Under the pieces are notes generated by a model. That model was not told where the DNA came from and ran no database searches. It saw only the letters and a program-made list of their open reading frames with translations. A DNA stretch of 53,169 bases. Origin: Chitinophagaceae bacterium. Its GTDB lineage: Bacteria; Bacteroidota; Bacteroidia; Chitinophagales; Chitinophagaceae. The position numbers and the translations under genes were made by a program. Location: NCBI GenBank assembly GCA_016786745.1, contig JAEUVS010000021.1:1-53169 (forward strand), read 5' to 3'. Each line of letters begins with the position of its first letter. The first letter of the stretch is position 1. Positions 26,488-34,595 of this stretch are shown here, piece by piece.

Positions 26488-28107
26488 ATGAAGAAAAATG
26501 TACTATTACGTTTTCTTACTTTCTCCTTTGCCCTGTCCCTGCTTTTAGCTTCATCTGCTTTTGCGCAGTCGGATTGCGTAAACTATGGTACAGCTGCCCA
26601 AATGTCGTCGTGGAACCCGGTTTGGAATTTCACTAATCTTAAACAATCAAAGAGATCAAATCTCACGATTGGACCCTCAGGAATATTCAACGGGCTGCTC
26701 GAATACCTTCCTGCTTCTTATAGTGCACCGGGCAACCAAAACAAAAAGTTTCCGGTAATCATCTTCTTCCATGGATATGGATCAAGAGGAAACGGCTCTG
26801 CTGCGGACCTTTGCAGGTTGTTCAAAGACAGGGGCGGCGACCTGGCAACACACCTTTCCATACCGGGAAGAGTTGAAAGAAATACCAACCTTTTTTCCCA
26901 GAGCACCGGCGAAACAACACAGGAATTTGTTGTGATCAGTCCACAGTTCAACATCTACGACCGTCATGAAGATGGCACCGGTATATATCCCAGCTTCAAT
27001 GAAGTGGAGGATGTGATAGATTATGTGGAAGCGCACTACAGAATTGATAAGCGCAGAATTTATTTAACGGGCCTCAGCAACGGTGCCAATATGATTCTTG
27101 AATATGCAGCAAGCAGCCTGGCACGCGCAAAAAGAGTTGCCGCCATCATGCCGGTTGCGTTGTGCTCGCAAATGAATCACATTAGCAACACCAGCAGGCA
27201 CCTCGACGCAAAATATATTGGCCAGGCGAAGTTGAAAACATGGTTTGTTTATTGTCAGACCGATAATTGCGGAAGTGGACCTCAATTAAAAGTTTCAAAC
27301 GATTGGGTGAAAGCGATAAAAGCCGTTCCCGGAGCTGAACCCCCAAGGCTTACGATCCTTAAAACCAAAACGACCACCAAGCCACTGTTATACGATTGTA
27401 GCGACACGCTCGCTCACGATGCGTGGAGCAGGGCGTTCAATCCTGATTTTAAAGCAAGTTTCACTTACAACGCCAATTTTGATATAGCGTCTGCACAGAA
27501 TGATGATAACAACCAGAACATCTATCAATGGTTTGCGCAATCAACAAATGTTGTTCTGCCCGTTGAGCTGAAAGAATTTACTGCGCGCCTCATAAACAAA
27601 AGAGTCGAGCTTAAATGGATCACTACCGACGAAAAGAACAACGCTTCTTTCACAATAGAAAGGGCAGGCCCCGACCAGAAGTTCACTGCGATTGCAACAA
27701 TTCCCGGCGCGGTTGACAGTAAAGGCGAAAGAACCTACACTTACACTGATGGATCACCGTTGGCAAACCTGAGTTTTTACCGCCTCGTGCAGACAGATAT
27801 CGATGGCAAGCAAACGTATTTCGACATCAGGAAAATTCTTAACCAGGTTGGTGTTGCAAGCTCTGTAGTTATTTCGCCAAATCCATTTACTTCAGATATT
27901 TCGGCATTCGTAACGGTTGATAAAGCGCAGAAAGTATTTGTGTCGCTCGCAGATTTAAATGGAAGGATATTGAAAACATCAACCGGTATTTACTCGCCCG
28001 GTAGTTCAGAAATAAAAATCAACTCAAATGGTCTTCCAAAAGGCGTTTATCTTTTGAAAGTATCAGGCGAAAACTTCAATATTTCGAAGAAGGTAATTAA
28101 GAACTGA
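26488..28107 (+). CDS. Secreted alpha/beta-hydrolase paralogue with extra beta-domain and T9SS sorting domain
   Basis: A 539-residue paralogue of the preceding esterase, started at the ATG at 26488 (a TTG two codons earlier is unlikely). The signal peptide ends in SSAFAQ. The hydrolase part repeats the key elements: FHGYGSRG, GLSNGAN as nucleophile elbow, and LAHDAWSRAF. An additional fibronectin-like beta domain (residues about 360-455, starting LPVELKEFTARLINKRVELK) is inserted before the type A T9SS sorting domain (SPNPFTSDI ... GVYLLKVSGENF ... KVIKN). That extra module is common in secreted Bacteroidota proteins. The stop region overlaps the convergent glycosyltransferase gene by 11 bases. 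Confidence 0.83.
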   Translation: MKKNVLLRFLTFSFALSLLLASSAFAQSDCVNYGTAAQMSSWNPVWNFTNLKQSKRSNLTIGPSGIFNGLLEYLPASYSAPGNQNKKFPVIIFFHGYGSRGNGSAADLCRLFKDRGGDLATHLSIPGRVERNTNLFSQSTGETTQEFVVISPQFNIYDRHEDGTGIYPSFNEVEDVIDYVEAHYRIDKRRIYLTGLSNGANMILEYAASSLARAKRVAAIMPVALCSQMNHISNTSRHLDAKYIGQAKLKTWFVYCQTDNCGSGPQLKVSNDWVKAIKAVPGAEPPRLTILKTKTTTKPLLYDCSDTLAHDAWSRAFNPDFKASFTYNANFDIASAQNDDNNQNIYQWFAQSTNVVLPVELKEFTARLINKRVELKWITTDEKNNASFTIERAGPDQKFTAIATIPGAVDSKGERTYTYTDGSPLANLSFYRLVQTDIDGKQTYFDIRKILNQVGVASSVVISPNPFTSDISAFVTVDKAQKVFVSLADLNGRILKTSTGIYSPGSSEIKINSNGLPKGVYLLKVSGENFNISKKVIKN

Positions 28108-29212
28108 TTTTCGCAACAAAGTTTCTGACAACATCTTTGTAGCTGTTCATATCGTAGTTGATATGGCGGTATGCAAATTTTTCCGCAGCATCAAGCGCAC
28201 GTTTTAACTCGAATTGATGCTGTGGAATATTTATAGCAAGTTGCTGCGCGCACAAATATTTTCCGAGATACTCCTGCTCGGGTTGCCCGGGTGTAGGTAT
28301 CACGATCATTTTCTTTCGAAGTTTAATCATATCCATTACGGTGGAATATCCCGACCTGCAGATAATCATCCGCGATGCACAAAGTAACCTGTTAAGTTTA
28401 CCCGTATCAAGATGGTTGTAAAATTCTCCGTTAACTGATGTTATCTCACCTGTTTCGTTGGGAAGTCCTCGAACAAAAGCAGTTTTCATTTGCAATGCTG
28501 GCAATTGTTCCAATATCATTTTTTCAAGGATGGTTCGCTGCGGTTCAGGGCCCGAAAGAATAATAACAACGTCGTATAAAAAATCGTTTTGTTGATCGCA
28601 GCTTTCAAATCTCGACAATGCACCGACGTAATGAACGGCTGTTGAAGGAAATTTTTGAGGATGAGACAGCTCACCGGCAAGCGATATTGAATTTGAAAAA
28701 TCGGGAACCCAGCATTCAGAAAACCGATTGATGTATTTGTACAAAATCGACTGGCAAATTTTATCGAAAAGCCTTCCGATACCTGTTTTTATGCCCAATT
28801 GATGAGTGATGAAAATGGAATAAACGCCAGGATGAGAGAGACCGTAACGGTTGTCCGAAATCAAGGCGCATACATTATTTTCCTCCAGGAATAGCTTTAG
28901 CCAGCGGTTTTCAGCCTTGATCCGTGTCAAAATTTTCCCCAATTGGAGGCTGATTTTCAGTTTTGTGGACCATCCCCGCCGCCCGTAGCCCAGGTTATAC
29001 CCCTGCAGATCCACGAATTCCAGTCCGCTGAACTCCGACTCGTAAATTTTCTTTTGAATTGAATTGCAGGCTATTACAATTTGGCAGTCGAGATCGAGTA
29101 ACTCCCGGATCAGCGGTACCGTCCGGGTGGTGTGCCCTAAACCCCAATCCAGTGCTGAAACCAGGAATAAGGGTTTTTCCTTACAAATGTTATTTTTCCC
29201 GCCGGGGGCCAA
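28097..29212 (-). CDS. Glycosyltransferase-like protein (MurG/GT28-like fold)
   Basis: A 371-residue predicted cytosolic protein of GT-B layout. The N-terminal half has FLVSALDWGLGHTTR, the glycine-rich first loop typical of MurG-like enzymes; the C-terminal half has VIILSGPEPQR and CRSGYSTVMDMI, followed by IPTPGQPEQEYLGKYL, equivalent to the nucleotide-sugar-binding region of MurG. Acceptor and donor are unknown. The only usable initiation codon near the start of homology is TTG at 29212, with no ATG or GTG before the upstream in-frame stop at 29261. It converges on the second esterase and diverges from the tiny lipoprotein gene. Confidence 0.78.
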   Translation of the reverse strand: MAPGGKNNICKEKPLFLVSALDWGLGHTTRTVPLIRELLDLDCQIVIACNSIQKKIYESEFSGLEFVDLQGYNLGYGRRGWSTKLKISLQLGKILTRIKAENRWLKLFLEENNVCALISDNRYGLSHPGVYSIFITHQLGIKTGIGRLFDKICQSILYKYINRFSECWVPDFSNSISLAGELSHPQKFPSTAVHYVGALSRFESCDQQNDFLYDVVIILSGPEPQRTILEKMILEQLPALQMKTAFVRGLPNETGEITSVNGEFYNHLDTGKLNRLLCASRMIICRSGYSTVMDMIKLRKKMIVIPTPGQPEQEYLGKYLCAQQLAINIPQHQFELKRALDAAEKFAYRHINYDMNSYKDVVRNFVAKISS

Positions 29213-29262
29213 TTTGGGGTACTTAATTTGATGTAAAATAGAGTAATTTAGAAGACTAATTT

Positions 29263-29403
29263 ATGAAGAAGGTCAACCATCGATTTATTTATTTGTTACT
29301 ATTTGTGTGCGTTGTAGCTACTGGCTGCAGTGCAGGCAATCATATGGGTGGCACTTCTAAGAAATGTGGTTGTGGTTTAAATAAAGGCTTTGTTGGCTAT
29401 TAA
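29263..29403 (+). CDS. Tiny cysteine/glycine-rich lipoprotein (46 residues)
   Basis: A short ORF of 46 codons with a textbook lipoprotein signal: MKK start, hydrophobic core IYLLLFVCVV and lipobox ATGC at Cys22. The mature part has only 25 residues and includes a compact KKCGCG motif and the ending NKGFVGY. The codons fit the neighbours and the next gene begins 15 bases after the stop, supporting real expression. I do not recognise a characterised family. Two closely spaced cysteines after the lipid anchor could bind a metal or thiols, which is a guess. Confidence 0.65.
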   Translation: MKKVNHRFIYLLLFVCVVATGCSAGNHMGGTSKKCGCGLNKGFVGY

Positions 29404-29418
29404 AATCCTATAAAAGAA

Positions 29419-29667
29419 ATGAAAACACCTAATCGCGATTTGCTTGTACTGGTAAAGGATGATCACCTCGACAAAGATGCTATCGAGTTTGAGCTGGAGC
29501 AATTGAACCAGTTGCTTTTTGTTTTCGAAACTGTAGACAACTTTTGCGTAGCACACGAAGTGTTCGACCTTAACAAGTACAAGATCATCTACAATGCGAG
29601 AACCATCAGGCAGGTTATGAATCAGAAGGAATTGAAACCTTTTGTTTTTATTTCTAACAAAAACTGA
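29419..29667 (+). CDS. Conserved-looking small cytosolic protein of unknown function
   Basis: An 82-residue acidic protein without signal or membrane segment. The first half (KTPNRDLLVLVKDDHLDKDA, then IEFELEQLNQLLFVFETVDN) and second half (VAHEVFDLNKYKIIYNARTI, then KPFVFISNKN) suggest a small alpha/beta fold. No catalytic motif is visible and I do not recognise the family. It is probably co-transcribed with the tiny lipoprotein 15 bases upstream, and it converges on the aminotransferase gene. Confidence 0.65.
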   Translation: MKTPNRDLLVLVKDDHLDKDAIEFELEQLNQLLFVFETVDNFCVAHEVFDLNKYKIIYNARTIRQVMNQKELKPFVFISNKN

Positions 29668-29715
29668 TAACCGTCGTATTCACCCGCTGAACACCTTTGC
29701 GGTTTCGTCCTATTA

Positions 29716-30972
29716 TTAGTGTATCTTCTTTAATGCAGTTCTCAGCTGATTGATCATTTCCACGATACTTTCTTTTCGGCATGTTCCTACGCTTAGCCTG
29801 TACCATGGCGAAGTGTCGTTCGCACCAAACGCATAGAAAGGCACAATAGCGAGCCTCGCCTCATCCAGCAGGTAAGACGTAATATCGGCCTGCGAAACAA
29901 GCTTTTTGCCCTGTTCAGTAGTTTTTCCCGCCAGGTCGAACTTGATGGTAAGATAGATGGCGCCCTCAGGTGCGATCGCATCAACCGCAAATCCTTCTTT
30001 TTTCAAACCAATCAGCTCATCATATATTTTTCTGAGCCGGGTTTCTATTTCCGTTTTAAAATGTGATAGAAACGCATCAATCTCCTCATCCATCCTTAAA
30101 TACCTGGCAACCGCTTTTTGTTCGGCCATTGGCGCCCACGCGCCGATATGAGTAAGTATAGCTTTCATTTTCGACAACACGGTGGATGGACCCATTGCCC
30201 ACCCGACTCTTACCCCTGTAGATGCAAACACTTTACTGATAGCATCAATGTAGATGGTGTATTTCTTCATTTCCGGTCGCAATGAAACCGGGTCGTAGTG
30301 TGTGATGTTTCCAAAAGTGAGGTGCCAGTACATCTGGTCGTACAGCAGGTATAGTTTTTTTTCGCCGGGCTTGCGTGATCGGTTTTCTTCAAGAATCATG
30401 TCGCAGATTTCTTCAAGAGCGCTTTTACCGATCGTTGTACCGGTTGGGTTTTGCGGTGAACACAACGAAATGAGCACCGCTCCTTTGATATGCTTCCTGA
30501 TACCGGTGGCTGTGGGCATGAACCGTGTTTCAGGAGTGGCTTCAATCACTACATGTTCTCCACCTACAAAGTGAGTGTAGTGGTTATTGTTCCAGGAGGG
30601 CACAGTGTAAATGATTTTGTCGCCGCCGTCGCAGATGGCGCGGTAGGTAGCGTAAATCAGGGGTCTGCCGCCTGATGCAACGAGAATCTCATCTGTTGAA
30701 TACTCCAGGTTTTCACGTTGCTGGATGAACGCTGAAATAGATTCCCGCAGATCGAGATTACCTTCCGCTGCCGGATAGTTTGTGAAATGCTCACGGTACG
30801 CGGTAATAATTTGTTCCTCCAGTTCCCTGGGAATAGGGAATACCTGTGGATCAAAATCGCCGATAGTGTAGTTGTAAATTTTCTGGCCCTGTCTTATTTT
30901 CTCGCGAATTTCGCCGCCGAGTTTTACTATTTCCGAGCCGATCAGGGTTTCAGAGAGGCGCGATAAGTTCAT
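29716..30972 (-). CDS. Class I/II PLP-dependent aminotransferase
   Basis: A 418-residue fold-type I aminotransferase. Visible landmarks are the N-terminal YTIGDFDP segment, NYPAAEGNLDLRESI, SGGRPLIYA (phosphate-binding), SPQNPTG (substrate-site Asn), YDQMYWHLTF (the cofactor Asp/Tyr region) and the Schiff-base lysine in DAISKVFASTGVRVGW. The C-terminal YRLSVGTCRKE provides the carboxylate-binding arginine. It resembles aspartate/aromatic aminotransferases, but the substrate cannot be fixed by eye. It is the last gene of a minus-strand operon, 9 bases after lutB. Confidence 0.9.
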   Translation of the reverse strand: MNLSRLSETLIGSEIVKLGGEIREKIRQGQKIYNYTIGDFDPQVFPIPRELEEQIITAYREHFTNYPAAEGNLDLRESISAFIQQRENLEYSTDEILVASGGRPLIYATYRAICDGGDKIIYTVPSWNNNHYTHFVGGEHVVIEATPETRFMPTATGIRKHIKGAVLISLCSPQNPTGTTIGKSALEEICDMILEENRSRKPGEKKLYLLYDQMYWHLTFGNITHYDPVSLRPEMKKYTIYIDAISKVFASTGVRVGWAMGPSTVLSKMKAILTHIGAWAPMAEQKAVARYLRMDEEIDAFLSHFKTEIETRLRKIYDELIGLKKEGFAVDAIAPEGAIYLTIKFDLAGKTTEQGKKLVSQADITSYLLDEARLAIVPFYAFGANDTSPWYRLSVGTCRKESIVEMINQLRTALKKIH

Positions 30973-30981
30973 CCGGCAAAT

Positions 30982-32355
30982 TTAGCCCTTCTTCTCCTTC
31001 CACATTTCATTGAACGTTTTTTCAGGAAAATGCAGCGCAGCGCGGTGCTTCGACCATCCACTGATTAAGTTATTTACCACCCAGTCTTTCGTTTTTCCAC
31101 TGCCTTTATTCATCCATTTGCGGTTAAGGCTCGCTTTTTTCCACACCTTCCAGGCTATTTTTTCCGGTAACCCAACTGCGCCTGTTTCAACCGCCTCACT
31201 CCGGTTTTCGAGCAGTAGTTCATGCAGATTGATTTTTACGGCACATACTTCAGTGCAGTTTCCACACAACGATGATGCATAGCTGAGATGTTTCCAGTCT
31301 TTCATACTCCTCATCTGCGGCGTAATAACCGATCCAATAGGGCCACTGTACGTGGTAGCGTAAGTGTGTCCGCCGATATTCTTGTACACGGGACATGCGT
31401 TGAGGCACGCACCGCACCGGATGCAATACAAGCTTTCGCGTTGCTTCGCGTTCGCCAGGATATTCGTGCGACCGTTGTCTAAAAGTATAACGTACATCTC
31501 ATCGGGACCATCGGTTTCTCCGGGCTGGCGTGGACCGCTGATAACAGTATTATAAGAAGTAACGGTTTGACCGGTGCCATATGTGGCGAGCAATGGCCAA
31601 AACAAACCCAGGTCAGTAAATGATGGGATTACTTTTTCTATGCCGGTAACCGCAATGTGTGTTTTAGGAAATGATGCGCTCAATCTCGCATTACCTTCAT
31701 TTTCTGTAACCGCTATGCTGCCGGTGTCGGCGATAATAAAGTTCGCGCCTGTAACACCTATTTCGGCCTGAACATATTTCGCGCGCAATTTTTCCCGTGC
31801 TACGAGAGTCAGTTGTTCGGGAGTAAGGCCAGGCTTTACGTTAAGCTTTTCGTGAAACAGCTGCGCCACATCTTCCTTACTCTTGTGCATGGCAGGCGTA
31901 ACGATGTGATAGGGTGGTTCACCGGCAAGTTGCTGGATATATTCTCCGAGGTCGGTTTCAATGCTTTCTATCTTATTTTTTTCGAGAAATTTATTCAGGT
32001 GAATTTCTTCCGTCACCATGCTTTTACTCTTCACAACCGTTTTGCATTGCTTTTCATTGCATATTCTCATGATATGCTGCAACGCCTCTTCAGCTGTTTC
32101 TGCCCAAAGCACCTTCCCGCCTTTGGCAGTAAAATTCGATTCGAATGTTTCAAGATACTGATCGAGGGATTCGATCGTGCGCCACTTGATGTTTTTTGCC
32201 CGTTCGCGGGCGAGGCCCACGTCGAGAAATTGTTCCTTACCGAAAGGAACTGCTTTGTTGTAACGCGCAATGTTGAAATTTACTTTCTCACGATGATCGA
32301 GGTCGGCGGCTTTAACGGAGCTCTTTGCAATAAATGACGAAGCGGTTTCTTTCAT
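30982..32355 (-). CDS. LutB-type iron-sulfur protein (L-lactate utilisation)
   Basis: A 457-residue protein of the LutB/YkgF family. The N-terminal LUD-type domain (residues about 55-300) is followed by ferredoxin-like cysteine clusters: CIRCGACLNACPVY and CGNCTEVC. The C-terminal tail is short and basic. In LutABC systems LutB joins LutA and LutC to oxidise L-lactate to pyruvate; neither partner is in the window, so they must be elsewhere or this copy has another role. It starts 3 bases after the DUF3109 gene and is probably co-transcribed with it. Confidence 0.88.
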   Translation of the reverse strand: MKETASSFIAKSSVKAADLDHREKVNFNIARYNKAVPFGKEQFLDVGLARERAKNIKWRTIESLDQYLETFESNFTAKGGKVLWAETAEEALQHIMRICNEKQCKTVVKSKSMVTEEIHLNKFLEKNKIESIETDLGEYIQQLAGEPPYHIVTPAMHKSKEDVAQLFHEKLNVKPGLTPEQLTLVAREKLRAKYVQAEIGVTGANFIIADTGSIAVTENEGNARLSASFPKTHIAVTGIEKVIPSFTDLGLFWPLLATYGTGQTVTSYNTVISGPRQPGETDGPDEMYVILLDNGRTNILANAKQRESLYCIRCGACLNACPVYKNIGGHTYATTYSGPIGSVITPQMRSMKDWKHLSYASSLCGNCTEVCAVKINLHELLLENRSEAVETGAVGLPEKIAWKVWKKASLNRKWMNKGSGKTKDWVVNNLISGWSKHRAALHFPEKTFNEMWKEKKG

Positions 32356-32358
32356 CAG

Positions 32359-32970
32359 CTAACGTTTATCTGCGAGGGCCTTACTTTTCTTTGCGATGGC
32401 ATAATCTTCCGCTATTTTCTCAAGTGCTTCATAAAACTTTTCGCCATACATCCTTATGAGCGGCTCTTTCAAAAACTGGTAAACAGGAACTTTAAGCTTT
32501 TGCCCCTGCACACATGCGGGATTGCAAAGCTTTTCGCGCGGTTCATAGTTAACGCGGTCGAATTGACCTTTTTTCCCTTTGTTAGCGATGATGGGGTAAA
32601 GATGACAGCTGATTGGTTTTTTGAAATCTATTTTGCCGTCGCGGTAGGCCTGCTCTATTCCGCATTTTATGATGCCATATTTATCACGAAAGCCATAAAC
32701 ACACATTTTGCCTTCAATGGTCGGGGTAACCCATCCGAAGTCCCTATCGTACTGGTATCTTCCGTGTTTCTCGATCCACCTGATGCCTTCTTCTGTGAGA
32801 TAGGGCTTTACGGTTTCATAAATTTCATTGAGAATTTCAAGCTCGTGCTTTTCGAGGGGAGCGCCGGCGTCGCCGTCTTCACAACATCCGCCTTTGCATT
32901 TCATCAGATCGCAAACGAATTGCGCCTCTACCACTGCGTCACTAACCAACACGTTGTCTATCGCGATCAC
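32359..32970 (-). CDS. DUF3109-family cysteine-rich protein
   Basis: A 203-residue cytosolic protein starting with GTG. Eight or more conserved-looking cysteines occur in the pattern CDLMKCKGGCCEDGDAG, MCVYG, IKCG, SCHLYP and LCNPACVQG, which matches the DUF3109 family and the related YkgJ-type zinc/iron-binding proteins. No enzymatic role is established. The position directly before lutB (3 bases) hints at a link with iron-sulfur metabolism, but that is inference. Confidence 0.82.
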   Translation of the reverse strand: MIAIDNVLVSDAVVEAQFVCDLMKCKGGCCEDGDAGAPLEKHELEILNEIYETVKPYLTEEGIRWIEKHGRYQYDRDFGWVTPTIEGKMCVYGFRDKYGIIKCGIEQAYRDGKIDFKKPISCHLYPIIANKGKKGQFDRVNYEPREKLCNPACVQGQKLKVPVYQFLKEPLIRMYGEKFYEALEKIAEDYAIAKKSKALADKR

Positions 32971-32996
32971 TATGTTTTATTTATTGCGAAATTAGT

Positions 32997-33920
32997 CTAT
33001 ACGAGTTGAATATCGAAATTCACGAGCTCAACGAACTGCCTGATGCGTTCGTCTATTTCTCCGCGTGTAAGTGTTCTGAGGCGGTCGGGCCCGAATTTTT
33101 CAACGCAAAACGAGGCCATTGCGGATCCAACGATTATCGCTGTTTTTAGATTGTCGAACGATAAATCTTTTGTGCGTGCAAGGTGTCCTATAAAGCCCCC
33201 TGCGAACGTGTCGCCTGCGCCCGTGGGGTCGAATACTTCTTCGAGAGGAAGCGCCGGAGCGAAAAACACAAGGTTTTCATGAAACAACAGCGCGCCATGT
33301 TCACCCTTTTTTATAATCAGGTATTTTGGTCCCATCTGCATGATCTTCCGCGCAGCTTTCACCAGCGAATATTCACCGCTCAGCTCTCTCGCTTCACTAT
33401 CATTCACCAGCAATGCATCAACTTTTCGCAACACTTCTTTCAATTTTGGCATTGCCGATGCCATCCAGTAATTCATCGTATCCATCGCAATCAATTTCGG
33501 GCGCACCTTCATTTGATTGATCACGTTAAGCTGCAATTCGGGATCAACATTGCCAAGCATTAAAAATTCAGCGCCCTGGTAGCTTTCAGGTATCACAGGA
33601 TTAAAATCCGTGAGCACATTCAGATCTGTCACCAGCGTGTCGCGGGTGTTCATATCCATATGGTATTTACCGCTCCAGAAAAATGATTTCTTTCCCTTTA
33701 CTTTCTCTACGCCTGCAAAGTCGACACCTCTCTTTTGAAGTTCCGCCACTTCATTACCTGGAAAGTCGTCGCCAATAATTGAAACCTGCTGAATTGGCAT
33801 TACAAAGTTTGCTGCTGTATAGGCAACATAGGTTGCTGAGCCCCCGATAATTTTATCAACTTTGCCAAATGGTGTTTCAATTGCATCGAAAGCCATAGTC
33901 CCCACAACGATAAGTGCCAT
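32997..33920 (-). CDS. PfkB/ribokinase-family sugar or nucleoside kinase
   Basis: A kinase of 307 residues from the ATG at 33920 (MALIVVGTMAFDAIETPFG), which matches the normal family start; a longer frame back to 34145 runs through the divergent tetR gene and lacks support. The N-terminal IIGGSATYVAYTAANF is the glycine-rich substrate region, and the C-terminal signature DPTGAGDTFAGGFIGHLA carries the anion hole and catalytic Asp. The substrate could be ribose, adenosine or another sugar. It heads the operon continuing with DUF3109 (26 bases on), lutB and the aminotransferase, and is divergent from tetR. Confidence 0.88.
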   Translation of the reverse strand: MALIVVGTMAFDAIETPFGKVDKIIGGSATYVAYTAANFVMPIQQVSIIGDDFPGNEVAELQKRGVDFAGVEKVKGKKSFFWSGKYHMDMNTRDTLVTDLNVLTDFNPVIPESYQGAEFLMLGNVDPELQLNVINQMKVRPKLIAMDTMNYWMASAMPKLKEVLRKVDALLVNDSEARELSGEYSLVKAARKIMQMGPKYLIIKKGEHGALLFHENLVFFAPALPLEEVFDPTGAGDTFAGGFIGHLARTKDLSFDNLKTAIIVGSAMASFCVEKFGPDRLRTLTRGEIDERIRQFVELVNFDIQLV

Positions 33921-33952
33921 ACAAGGATTTTCAGGTGAAAGATTAGTTATTT

Positions 33953-33964
33953 GGTTTGCAAACC
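33953..33964. promoter_or_regulatory. Perfect 12-bp palindrome over the tetR -33 box
   Basis: GGTTTGCAAACC is a perfect palindrome in the pfkB-tetR divergent gap. Its left half contains the TTTG -33 box of the tetR promoter, so a bound protein would block transcription. An autoregulatory TetR operator is the simplest reading, though the sequence differs from the inverted repeat before paaA. Confidence 0.5.
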
Positions 33965-33984
33965 TAAAGTAAATTTTATATTTG
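33955..33984 (+). promoter_or_regulatory. Promoter of tetR-paaE
   Basis: A -33 box TTTG (33955-33958), an 18-base spacer and a perfect -7 box TATATTTG (33977-33984) match the Bacteroidota consensus. The TTG at 33982 lies inside the -7 box and so cannot be the start codon; this supports the ATG at 33997 and a very short leader. Confidence 0.7.
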
Positions 33985-33996
33985 ATCATCAACCGC

Positions 33997-34587
33997 ATGG
34001 CATCAACCAAAAGCAAGAAGAACAGTCCCCGTAAAGAGGTAATTCTTGAGAAAGCTGCGCAGCTTTTCAGAAAGAATGGCTTCAACGCCACCTCTATGCG
34101 CGATCTGGCCGAAAATGTGGGAGTAGAAGCTGCGAGTTTGTACAATCACATCAATTCGAAAGCTGAGCTGCTGCAGGAGATATGTTTCAGGATAGCCAAT
34201 AAATTTACTGAGCATATGGATGAAGTGCTCACTTCAGACCAACCGGCAATCGGAAAGATTGAGGCCATTCTTCGTTTTCATATACGCCAGATGATTCACA
34301 ACTATGAAGAAGTATATGTAAGCGACCGCGAATGGAAACATCTTACCGATCCCTATCTTTCTAATTTTAAAAACCAACGACGCACGCACCGCCAGCGAAT
34401 AGCTTCAATAATAGAAGAAGGAATAAGAAAAGGTGAGATAAAGAAAATTGACGCGCCCACAGCTGTCCTGATTTTATTGCATGCTGTTAGTGGCATTGAA
34501 TCGTGGCATCGCAGCCGGCAGAAGATTTCCGGAGAGCTGCTCGAGCAGAACATGGTGTTGATCCTGGTGGAAGGAATAAAATCTTAA
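33997..34587 (+). CDS. TetR/AcrR-family transcriptional regulator, probable regulator of the paa genes
   Basis: A 196-residue TetR-type repressor. The N-terminal helix-turn-helix is clear (ILEKAAQLFRKNGFNATSMR, then AENVGVEAASLYNHINSKAE). The C-terminal part is the ligand/dimer domain with the HIRQMIHNYEEVYVSDREW segment. paaE starts only 8 bases after the stop and the rest of the paa cluster follows, as in systems where the TetR-type PaaR releases DNA on binding phenylacetyl-CoA. That ligand and target assignment is by context; the palindromes at 33953 and 37135 are candidate sites. Confidence 0.88.
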   Translation: MASTKSKKNSPRKEVILEKAAQLFRKNGFNATSMRDLAENVGVEAASLYNHINSKAELLQEICFRIANKFTEHMDEVLTSDQPAIGKIEAILRFHIRQMIHNYEEVYVSDREWKHLTDPYLSNFKNQRRTHRQRIASIIEEGIRKGEIKKIDAPTAVLILLHAVSGIESWHRSRQKISGELLEQNMVLILVEGIKS

Positions 34588-34595
34588 ATTGCCGT

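Noticed and set aside
29685..29705. The motif ACACCTTTGCGG as a plus-strand promoter
   Set aside because: It lies between two convergent stops with no plus-strand gene downstream, and it has CA in place of the TA of the -7 box.
33921..34145. A longer PfkB kinase frame starting at 34145
   Set aside because: The additional 75 residues are antisense to tetR and to its promoter; the family homology begins at the ATG at 33920.
34503..34595. A longer PaaE reading frame starting with ATG at 34503
   Set aside because: It runs inside the tetR gene and its extra 31 residues look like a shifted reading of tetR codons; GTG at 34596 gives the normal PaaE length.
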